64,000 nucleotides of DNA from NCBI RefSeq assembly GCF_003939025.1, contig NZ_RQIH01000005.1:248001-312000 (forward strand), written 5' to 3'. Both the position numbers and the translations under genes were made by a program. The notes under the pieces are model-generated. The model had not been told where the DNA came from and did no database searches. It worked only from the letters and a program-made list of their open reading frames with translations. Every line of letters begins with the position of its first letter. The first letter of the stretch is position 1. The DNA comes from Rhizobium sophoriradicis. GTDB lineage: Bacteria; Pseudomonadota; Alphaproteobacteria; Rhizobiales; Rhizobiaceae. This document shows, one piece after another, positions 57,345 to 64,000 of this stretch.

Positions 57345-57872
57345 ATGAATGAAACTCTGACCAGCATCCTGTCCAACAGCCCGGCCGAGCCAGACGACGA
57401 CAACGTGCCTCTCATCGGCCGGAGCATGGCGCGCATGCGGCTGCTGACAGGGCGGCGGCTGATCGGCCGGTTGGCCATCCAAAGCGCCGCACCGGGCCTC
57501 GAGCTTTCGCATCTCGATGTGCTCGATGCTGTGCGCAGGGCGCAACCTGCCGGCGAGGTCACGGTCGGCCTGATCGCGGAGATGCTGCGCATTGATCCCT
57601 CACGGGCAAGCAGGGTGGTCGCCGACATGGTCGGACGCAACGTGCTGCGCCGCGAGGCGTCGCAAGCCGATGCGCGGCGGATCGTTGTCGTCATGACGGC
57701 GGCGGGCGAGGCCCTGCTTGCGGAGATTCGTGCGCAGAAATTCGCAATCATCTCTCAGATCGTCTCCGACTGGCCTGAAGAGGATGTCGAACGTTTCGCG
57801 ACGCTGTTCGATCGTTTTATCGGCGGCTACGAGGCGATCTTCCTGTCGCGTGACAAGGATACGCCGGGTTGA
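57345..57872 (+). CDS. MarR-family transcriptional repressor
   Basis: A 175-residue winged-helix protein. The recognition region is V-G-L-I-A-E-M-L-R-I-D-P-S-R-A-S-R-V-V-A-D-M (about residues 73-94). The wing follows with R-E-A-S-Q-A-D-A-R-R, and dimerisation helices lie at both ends. It is divergent from the MFS efflux gene with a dyad between, so it likely represses the pump until a ligand binds. Confidence 0.9.
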   Translation: MNETLTSILSNSPAEPDDDNVPLIGRSMARMRLLTGRRLIGRLAIQSAAPGLELSHLDVLDAVRRAQPAGEVTVGLIAEMLRIDPSRASRVVADMVGRNVLRREASQADARRIVVVMTAAGEALLAEIRAQKFAIISQIVSDWPEEDVERFATLFDRFIGGYEAIFLSRDKDTPG

Positions 57873-57934
57873 GGTGATCCGCCGATCCTTCGGCCCTTCC
57901 CCTCGCCCCCCCGTTTGCGCTAAGGGCAATGCCC

Positions 57935-58585
57935 ATGAGCCAATCCAACTTCACCATTCTGCTCGGCGGCGAACTCAGCCTGACGGAGCGCCTCCGCCGT
58001 GCCATCGGCGGCAGCCGCTTCATCGCAGCCGATGGCGGCATGCGGCACGCGGCCGCACTCGGCGTGACACCGGAGCTCTGGGTCGGCGATTTCGATTCGA
58101 CGCCGGCCGATCTCGACGGGGCGTTTCCCAATGTGCCGAGACAGCCCTACCCGGCGGCAAAAGCGGCAACGGACGGCGAGATCGCGGTATCGGAAGCGAT
58201 CGCCCGCGGTGCACGGCGGCTGATCCTCGCCGGCGCGCTCGGCGGTGAACGCTCCGATCATGCCCTTCAGCACCTGTTGTCGGCCGTCAGCCTGGCGGAA
58301 GAGGGTTTCGACATGCTGCTGACCTCGGGCAAGGAGGAGGCGGTGCCGCTGATTGCCGGCACGATCGAACTCGATCTCCCCAAAGGCAGCCTGTTTTCCG
58401 TGCCCGGATTCGGCCCGCTGACCGGCCTTTCGATTGAGAATGCGCGTTATCCGCTGACAGATTTCCATCTGCCTTTCGGCTCGTCGCGCACCATTTCCAA
58501 CGTGGCGGAAGGCAAGGTTCGTTTTTCGCTCAGCAGCGGCCGGGCGATCGTGCTTGCCCGACCTTATGATCTTTCCGGAGTCTGA
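57935..58585 (+). CDS. Thiamine pyrophosphokinase
   Basis: A 216-residue enzyme that transfers pyrophosphate from ATP to thiamine. Characteristic motifs are I-A-A-D-G-G-M-R-H-A (about residues 30-39), W-V-G-D-F-D-S-T (about 51-58), K-A-A-T-D-G-E-I-A (about 76-84), and A-L-G-G-E-R-S-D-H near 100. ATG 57935 is chosen over 57929 because AAGGG lies eight bases upstream. It is followed by the ABC-F gene after 3 bases. Confidence 0.92.
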   Translation: MSQSNFTILLGGELSLTERLRRAIGGSRFIAADGGMRHAAALGVTPELWVGDFDSTPADLDGAFPNVPRQPYPAAKAATDGEIAVSEAIARGARRLILAGALGGERSDHALQHLLSAVSLAEEGFDMLLTSGKEEAVPLIAGTIELDLPKGSLFSVPGFGPLTGLSIENARYPLTDFHLPFGSSRTISNVAEGKVRFSLSSGRAIVLARPYDLSGV

Positions 58586-58588
58586 TTT

Positions 58589-60409
58589 TTGGCCCCTCCC
58601 ATTCTGAAACTCGACGACATCTTTTTGAGCTTCGGTGGCGCGCCGCTTCTGGCGGGTGCTTCGCTGCAGGTCGAGCCCGGCGACAAGATCTGTCTGGTCG
58701 GCCGCAACGGCTCGGGAAAATCGACGCTCCTGAAGATTGCCGCCGGCCTGGTCGAGGCGCAGTCCGGCGAGCTCTTCCGCCATCCCTCTTCGACGGTGCG
58801 TTATCTCGAACAGGCGCCGGATTTTGCGGAATTCAAGACGGTGCAGGCCTATGCGGAAGCCGGGCTCGGCCCGGGTGACGACCCTTATCGCGTTACCTAT
58901 CTGCTGTCGCATCTCGGGCTGACCGGCGAGGAAGACCCGAAAACCCTCTCCGGCGGCGAATCGCGCCGGGCAGCCCTGGCGCGCGTGCTGGCGCCGGAAC
59001 CTGACATTCTCCTGCTTGACGAGCCGACGAACCATCTTGATCTGCCGACGATCGAATGGCTGGAAGGCGAATTGCAGAAGAGCCGCAGCGCCCTGGTGCT
59101 GATCTCACACGACCGGCGTTTCCTCGAAAAAGTTTCGACCGCGACCGTCTGGCTCGACCGCGGCACCTCGCGCCGGCTCGACAGGGGGTTTGCGCATTTC
59201 GAGGCCTGGCGCGACCAGGTGCTCGAGGCCGAGGAGCAGGAGCAGCACAAGCTCGGCAAGGCGATCGAGCGCGAGGAGCATTGGCTGCGCTACGGCGTGA
59301 CGGCGCGGCGCAAGCGCAATATGCGCCGGCTCGGCGAGTTGCAGACGATGCGTTCGCAGTATCGCGGCCATAAGGGACCGCAAGGCACGGTGCAGGCGAC
59401 GGCTGCAGACGCGCAGGAATCCGGCAAGCTGGTGATCGAGGCCGATAAGATCACCAAGAGTTTCGGCGAGCGCGCCATCGTTGCGCCCTTCTCCATCCGC
59501 GTGCATCGCGGCGATTGCATCGGCTTGGTCGGCCCGAACGGCGCCGGCAAGACGACGCTGTTGAAAATGCTGACGGGGCAGCTCTCTCCGGATAGCGGCA
59601 CGATAAAACTCGGCACCAATCTGGAGATTGCCACACTCGACCAGAAGCGCGAGGATCTCGATCCGGAGGATACGCTTGCAAACTACCTGACGGATGGGCG
59701 TGGCGAAAACCTGATCGTCAACGGCGAGCAGCGGCACGTCACCGGCTACATGAAGGAGTTCCTGTTTCAGCCGGAACAGGCGCGGACGCCGATCAGGAGT
59801 CTCTCCGGCGGTGAGCGCGCCCGGCTGATGCTGGCCCGCATACTGTCGCGCCCGGCAAATCTGCTGATCCTCGACGAACCCACAAACGATCTCGACATCG
59901 AGACGCTCGACCTCCTGCAGGAAATCGTCGCCGGCTTCCCCGGCACCGTCATTCTCGTCAGTCATGACCGCGATTTCCTCGACCGCACCGTGACCTCGAC
60001 GATCGCACCCGCCGTGCCGGATGCGCCTGATGGCCGCTGGATCGAATATGCCGGCGGCTATTCGGATATGCTTGCCCAGCGCAAGGGCGCGCTCGAGGAG
60101 CGCAAGAAGGCCGAAAAGGCAGCGGAGAAGCCGAAGGTGCAGGAGACGGTGCCTGCCGCCGCAGGCGCGAAGGGCAAGCTCTCCTTCAAGCAGAAATTCG
60201 CACTGGAAAACCTGCCGAAGGAGATGTCGAAAGCGGAAGCCGAGATCGCCAAGCGCGAGCTCGTCATGGCCGATCCCAATCTCTTCACGCGCGATCCGGC
60301 TGCCTTCAACCGGCTTGCGGCCGAGATGGAGAAACTGCGCGCCGGCCTGATTGCCATGGAAGAGGAGTGGCTGGAGCTCGAAATGCTGCGAGAGGAGCTG
60401 GAGGGCTGA
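58589..60409 (+). CDS. ABC-F family ATPase
   Basis: A 606-residue soluble protein with two ATPase domains: G-R-N-G-S-G-K-S-T (about 38-46) with L-S-G-G-E-S-R-R, and G-P-N-G-A-G-K-T-T (about 314-322) with L-S-G-G-E-R-A-R. Both have L-L-(I/L)-L-D-E-P-T-N Walker B. There are no membrane segments. A C-terminal coiled coil (K-E-M-S-K-A-E-A-E-I-A-K-R) resembles Uup. ABC-F proteins act on ribosomes or DNA structure rather than transport. TTG start is supported by GGAG eight bases upstream. Probably cotranscribed with the thiamine kinase gene. Confidence 0.93.
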   Translation: MAPPILKLDDIFLSFGGAPLLAGASLQVEPGDKICLVGRNGSGKSTLLKIAAGLVEAQSGELFRHPSSTVRYLEQAPDFAEFKTVQAYAEAGLGPGDDPYRVTYLLSHLGLTGEEDPKTLSGGESRRAALARVLAPEPDILLLDEPTNHLDLPTIEWLEGELQKSRSALVLISHDRRFLEKVSTATVWLDRGTSRRLDRGFAHFEAWRDQVLEAEEQEQHKLGKAIEREEHWLRYGVTARRKRNMRRLGELQTMRSQYRGHKGPQGTVQATAADAQESGKLVIEADKITKSFGERAIVAPFSIRVHRGDCIGLVGPNGAGKTTLLKMLTGQLSPDSGTIKLGTNLEIATLDQKREDLDPEDTLANYLTDGRGENLIVNGEQRHVTGYMKEFLFQPEQARTPIRSLSGGERARLMLARILSRPANLLILDEPTNDLDIETLDLLQEIVAGFPGTVILVSHDRDFLDRTVTSTIAPAVPDAPDGRWIEYAGGYSDMLAQRKGALEERKKAEKAAEKPKVQETVPAAAGAKGKLSFKQKFALENLPKEMSKAEAEIAKRELVMADPNLFTRDPAAFNRLAAEMEKLRAGLIAMEEEWLELEMLREELEG

Positions 60410-60458
60410 CTTTCACAAATCAACCGCTCGTTGTAACCAGCGGTCCGGCCAAGGCGAC

Positions 60459-62327
60459 CTAAAGCGCCGGGGAGGGGATGTCGGCGGGGATGGCGGCGGC
60501 GCCCGCACTGGCCCTGGCGCCCGGCTGGGCGACCTGCGGCTGCGGCTCTTCGGATTTTGAAGGCAGCGCCTGCAGATGCAGGACGCGCGGCTGCAGCGCC
60601 TCAAGATAGGCTTCGGAGCGGCCGATATAGATCATCGCGGTTTCGGGCATGGAGGTCAGCAGCTTTGCCATCGTTGCCTGCCACTCCGGCTCCATGCCTT
60701 CCAGCACTTCGTCGAAGATAATCCAGCGCGGGCGCACCAGCAGCAGGCGGGCGAAGCCGATCGCTTTCTGTTCGTCGCTGTCGAGCAGCTTGTCCCAGCG
60801 GGCGCGAGTATCGAGCCTTGCGATCAGCGAATGCAGGCCGGCTCTTTCGAGGGCGGCCTCGACGGCCGCCTTCTCGTAGGCATCGGCGCGTTCGGGGAAA
60901 GCCAGGGCTTCGCGCAGGGTGCCGCCCGGAACATAGGCGATCTGGGGCACGAACAGCATGTCGTCGACCGGCGGCAGCCCCATCGTGCCGCTGCCGCATG
61001 GCCAGAGGCCGGCCATGGCCTGAAACAGCAGCTTGCGGTTGACGCTGTGATCGCCGTTGATCATGATTTTCTCGCCGGCCTTGACCAAGACATCGGTTTC
61101 GCGCAGGCGAAAGCCGCCGCATTCCTCGATGTCTTCGCCGATCTTGGCGTTGATCACTACATCCTTCAGCGTCAGTGTGTCGGGCGCGGTGTTCTCATAG
61201 GCAATACTGTCCTTCGGGTCGTAGTCCTCGTCCATGTCGAGCAGCGCCTGGCGAAAATCGGTGACGCGCATCAGTGTAGCGCGCCATTCGGCGATCGGGC
61301 CGAAATTGGCGACGTACCAGCGCAGCGCCGTATTGACCTGGTTGAAGGCGCCGACCGACATCATCAGCTGGCCGAGGGTCAGGCCGCCGGAGAAATAGGC
61401 GGGTGCCGCGACGATGATCGGGATGACGATCACCAGCCAGCCGTAGCCGGCCGAAACCCAGGTGAGATTGGTATTGGCCATGGCGAGCCGCCTGACGACC
61501 CGCAGCACCGAGCTGATGTCGGTGTTGATGCGCCGGCGCTCGTTCTCCTCGCCGCGGGCGACGGTGATCGCCGGCATGTTCTCATTGGCATGCATCAGCG
61601 TGAAACGAAGCTCGGCCTCCTTCGAAAAGCGGTCGGCATTGAGCTTGACCAGCTTGCGGCCGACGACTTGGCTCAGCACCGAGGCGGAAGCGGCATAGAA
61701 AATCGCCGCCCAGACCATGTAACCGGGAATGGAGAAGCTGTGGCCGCTGATGTGGAAGATGAAGCCGCTCGAAAGCTGCCACAGCACGCCGATGAAGCTG
61801 ACGAGAAGAATGGTCGACTGCAGCAGGCCGAGAACGAGCCCCGTCGTGCTTTCGGCAAGGTTGCGGGAATCCTCATGCAGACGCTGATCCGGGTTCACGC
61901 CGATCAGACCGCTGGAGGCGAGCCGCAGCGCCCGCTTGCGCTTCAGCCACTGGTCGACAAGATCGCGCGATAGGCCTTCTCGCATATAAAGCGCGGTCAT
62001 CTGGTTCAGCCAGGCCTGCAACACATTGAGCAGCAGCAGCGTGCCGGCGATCATTGCGAAGATTTCAAGCTGATGGAAGAATTCGCCGAGATCGCGGCGC
62101 TCGAGCGAATCGTAGAAGGGAGCGTTCCATTCATTGAGAATGACCTGGCCATAGGCCGTCGCCAGGATGACAAGGATCAGCACGGTTGCCAGAAACAGCA
62201 CCTTGCCACGCACTTCAGAATTCCAGAATGCAGAGAACATCACCCCGAGGCGATATGTCAGGCTGAAATCATACCCTACTCCATCCTGCCTCCGGATCCC
62301 CGGCCTCCCCTTGGTCTTATCTGCCAT
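60459..62327 (-). CDS. YddA/SbmA-type ABC exporter with degenerate ATPase domain
   Basis: A 622-residue protein. The N-terminal half has about six membrane segments of the SbmA/BacA-like ABC_membrane_2 group (L-N-E-W-N-A-P-F-Y-D-S-L-E-R-R-D near residue 65). The C-terminal half aligns with an ABC ATPase, but key residues are gone: Walker A reads G-D-H-S-V-N-R-K where G-x-x-x-x-G-K-S/T is expected (Gly425, Asn430, Arg431, Lys432), the signature L-S-x-G-E is replaced by L-D-S-D-E, and the H-loop His is Arg in I-Y-I-G-R-S. The Walker B I-I-F-D-E remains. It may be a non-hydrolysing or proton-driven transporter. A Pro/Ala/Gln-rich tail ends the protein. GGAA precedes ATG 62327. Confidence 0.85.
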   Translation of the reverse strand: MADKTKGRPGIRRQDGVGYDFSLTYRLGVMFSAFWNSEVRGKVLFLATVLILVILATAYGQVILNEWNAPFYDSLERRDLGEFFHQLEIFAMIAGTLLLLNVLQAWLNQMTALYMREGLSRDLVDQWLKRKRALRLASSGLIGVNPDQRLHEDSRNLAESTTGLVLGLLQSTILLVSFIGVLWQLSSGFIFHISGHSFSIPGYMVWAAIFYAASASVLSQVVGRKLVKLNADRFSKEAELRFTLMHANENMPAITVARGEENERRRINTDISSVLRVVRRLAMANTNLTWVSAGYGWLVIVIPIIVAAPAYFSGGLTLGQLMMSVGAFNQVNTALRWYVANFGPIAEWRATLMRVTDFRQALLDMDEDYDPKDSIAYENTAPDTLTLKDVVINAKIGEDIEECGGFRLRETDVLVKAGEKIMINGDHSVNRKLLFQAMAGLWPCGSGTMGLPPVDDMLFVPQIAYVPGGTLREALAFPERADAYEKAAVEAALERAGLHSLIARLDTRARWDKLLDSDEQKAIGFARLLLVRPRWIIFDEVLEGMEPEWQATMAKLLTSMPETAMIYIGRSEAYLEALQPRVLHLQALPSKSEEPQPQVAQPGARASAGAAAIPADIPSPAL

Positions 62328-62490
62328 CACGCTTTTCCAACACCGCCCATGCTGTCATTATTAACATGCTGGCGTTATCGGTCTATCAACAGATTCTATC
62401 AGTCATTAAACTGTGATGAGGCTTGCCTGAGTCGCCGCCGCATGCATTCGGCAGTTGATTCGTCGCTCAACAGCGACTAATTAAGGCATT

Positions 62491-62544
62491 CCGTGGTGAT
62501 TTGGCCGGCCGGCTTGCAGCCACGTTAAAAAAGTCGCTAAAGGG
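62491..62544 (+). promoter_or_regulatory. SAM-II riboswitch controlling metA
   Basis: CGTGG (62492-62496) pairs with CCACG (62520-62524) to form the main stem. The conserved GTGATTTG, GCTTGCAG and GCTAAAGGG elements appear in the right order and spacing for the class II S-adenosylmethionine pseudoknot known from alphaproteobacterial metA leaders. It lies 65 bases before the metA start, so SAM binding would lower MetA synthesis. Confidence 0.9.
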
Positions 62545-62608
62545 CCGCGTGCGGACCGGTAGCGATTTTTTGTCGCCGCCGGTTTTTTATTTTGATCGAG
62601 TGACCGCA

Positions 62609-63532
62609 ATGCCCATCAAGATCCCCGATACGCTGCCCGCTTTCGAAACCCTCGTCCAGGAGGGTGTACGGGTAATGACCGAGACGGTGGCGATCCGTCA
62701 GGATATTCGCCCATTGCAGATCGGGCTGCTCAATCTCATGCCGAACAAGATCAAGACCGAACTGCAGATGGCCCGCCTGGTCGGCGCCTCGCCGCTGCAG
62801 GTGGAGCTGTCGCTGATCCGCATCGGCGGGCACAAGGCGAAGAACACCTCCGAAGATCACCTGCTTGCCTTCTACCAGACCTGGGAAGAGGTAAAGCAGC
62901 GCAAGTTCGACGGTTTCATCATCACCGGGGCGCCGATCGAGCTTCTGCCGTATGAGGACGTCACCTATTGGAAAGAGATGCAGGAGATCCTCGACTGGAC
63001 GGAAACCAACGTCCATTCGACGATGAACGTCTGCTGGGGCGCGATGGCGGCGATCTATCATTTCCACGGCGTTCCGAAATACGAACTGAAGGAGAAGGCC
63101 TTCGGTGTCTACCGCCACCGGAACCTGAAGCCTTCCTCGATCTATCTCAACGGCTTTTCCGATAATTTCGAAGTGCCGGTGTCGCGCTGGACGGAGGTGC
63201 GGCGCGCCGACATCGAGAAATCCGAAAGCCTGGAAATCCTGATGGAATCGAGCGAGATGGGCGTCTGCCTCGTGCATGAGAAAAGGGGCCGGCGGCTCTA
63301 CATGTTCAATCATGTCGAATATGATTCCACCTCGCTCTCTGACGAGTATTTCCGTGATGTCGAGGCCGGCGTGCCGATCAAGATGCCGCACAATTACTTC
63401 CCGCATAACGACCCGGCGCTTGCGCCGCAGAACCGCTGGCGCAGCCACGCCCATCTCCTGTTCGGCAACTGGATCAACGAAATCTACCAGACGACGCCCT
63501 ATGACGTCGAAGAGATCGGCATGGATCTCTGA
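62609..63532 (+). CDS. metA: Homoserine O-acyltransferase MetA (predicted acetyltransferase)
   Basis: A 307-residue first enzyme of methionine biosynthesis from homoserine. The catalytic Cys142 is in M-N-V-C-W-G-A. Position 111, which in this family decides the acyl donor, is Glu (I-T-G-A-P-I-E), predicting acetyl-CoA rather than succinyl-CoA. The C-terminal active-site pair is found around H-V-E-Y-D. ATG 62609 fits the family N-terminus M-P-I-K-I-P. Expression is probably controlled by the SAM-II riboswitch upstream. Confidence 0.94.
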   Translation: MPIKIPDTLPAFETLVQEGVRVMTETVAIRQDIRPLQIGLLNLMPNKIKTELQMARLVGASPLQVELSLIRIGGHKAKNTSEDHLLAFYQTWEEVKQRKFDGFIITGAPIELLPYEDVTYWKEMQEILDWTETNVHSTMNVCWGAMAAIYHFHGVPKYELKEKAFGVYRHRNLKPSSIYLNGFSDNFEVPVSRWTEVRRADIEKSESLEILMESSEMGVCLVHEKRGRRLYMFNHVEYDSTSLSDEYFRDVEAGVPIKMPHNYFPHNDPALAPQNRWRSHAHLLFGNWINEIYQTTPYDVEEIGMDL

Positions 63533-63637
63533 GCGGATGAGCGGATGCCGCGGCATTTCTTTTTGATCCGACCGGTTGCGGATTGAAGCAAATGCGGGCA
63601 GGTTCCGGTCCTGAACCCCAAGGATAGAACGGAACGG

Positions 63638-64000
63638 ATGTCGATCATGTCGGAGAAGTTGGAGCGGGAAGTTTTCGGGCAGACGAAGGCGGGGGAAACC
63701 GTCTATCGTGTGGTCATCAAGGGCGGCGGGCTCACGGCCAAAATCATCAGCTGGGGCGCGGTCATCCAGGATCTGCGTCTTGAGGGACATGACGCGCCGC
63801 TCTCGCTCGGGTTTGAGGAATTCGACAGCTATCCGCTCTATTCCGCCTATTTTGGCGCCACACCCGGCCGCTGCGCCAACCGGATCGGCGGCGGCAAATT
63901 CACCCTCGACGGCAAGGCCTATCAGCTCGAGCCGAACGAAAACGGCGTCACGCATCTGCATGGTGGCAGCGACAATATCGCCAAACGCAACTGGACGATC
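63638..64000 (+). CDS. Aldose 1-epimerase (3' end outside window)
   Basis: The first 121 codons are visible, starting at ATG 63638 (ATG 63647 also possible, with GGAACGG nine bases upstream). The product shows the GalM mutarotase pattern: V-F-G-Q-T near the start, I-I-S-W-G-A-V-I-Q-D-L, then G-A-T-P-G-R-C-A-N-R-I with the conserved Arg, and H-L-H-G-G near the window end. It interconverts alpha and beta anomers of aldoses. It follows metA by 105 bases, with a short palindrome (ATGCCGCGGCAT) between. Confidence 0.88.
   Translation, partial: MSIMSEKLEREVFGQTKAGETVYRVVIKGGGLTAKIISWGAVIQDLRLEGHDAPLSLGFEEFDSYPLYSAYFGATPGRCANRIGGGKFTLDGKAYQLEPNENGVTHLHGGSDNIAKRNWTI

Noticed and set aside
60576..61973. 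465-codon plus-strand frame opposite the degenerate ABC exporter
   Set aside because: Complementary-frame artefact; the minus-strand product aligns throughout with a known transporter family.
62537..63961. 474-codon minus-strand frame opposite metA and galM
   Set aside because: It would run antisense through the metA gene and the aldose epimerase gene. No domain is seen.

Overview
The window reads as chromosomal DNA of a Rhizobium, most likely the R. leguminosarum/R. etli group. It is GC-rich and densely coding. It carries an ndvB - opgC - ndvA - expR - pyc block, and the ndvA/expR/pyc neighbourhood matches what is known from Sinorhizobium meliloti. It also has a SAM-II riboswitch in front of metA, rpoH2 next to carD and fdxA, phaR/phaAB, and RIME-like palindromic intergenic repeats. 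Species assignment is from memory of gene order and protein families, not from a search. I saw no rRNA or tRNA gene, CRISPR array, prophage or insertion sequence.

Layout. 1-2003: the end of a formylglycine-type sulfatase, convergent with a DUF1993 gene. 2377-5977: a three-gene sugar (probably inositol/rhizopine-type) ABC transporter. 6235-12634: a dipeptidase followed by a five-gene dipeptide ABC transporter whose genes overlap by 4 bp. 12797-13271: two tiny genes with strong ribosome binding sites. 13764-27187: cyclic beta-1,2-glucan synthesis (ndvB), likely succinylation (opgC), export (ndvA) and the LuxR-type regulator expR, with a VOC-family gene between. 27362-30826: pyruvate carboxylase from a TTG start. 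31012-36358: an FMN reductase, a polar amino-acid ABC transporter, a DeoR regulator behind two palindromes, and an MFS transporter. 36558-42540: housekeeping genes (ispG, hisC, ispA-type prenyl synthase, mtgA, a 2H phosphoesterase, a GST, rpmF). 42703-45898: a small membrane protein and the polyhydroxybutyrate genes phaR, phaA and phaB. 46076-46518: two tiny envelope genes. 46519-47324: a gene-free stretch with a striking cluster of GANTC sites in a threefold degenerate repeat. 47325-53659: an RNA-stress block on one strand (Suv3-like helicase with an RG-rich tail, S4-domain protein, FdxA, CarD, RpoH2). 53761-64000: an M48 lipoprotein protease, an MFS drug pump divergent from a MarR repressor, thiamine pyrophosphokinase, an ABC-F ATPase, an ABC transporter with a degenerate ATPase domain, riboswitch-controlled metA, and the start of an aldose 1-epimerase gene.

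Most likely to reward a second look are the GANTC-rich triplicated intergenic region (46600-47200), the ABC exporter that has lost its Walker A lysine and other catalytic residues (60459-62327), MetA with Glu111 (predicted acetyl rather than succinyl transfer), and the helicase with an RG-rich tail. No clearly new multi-gene system was found; most of the window is recognisable core chromosome.
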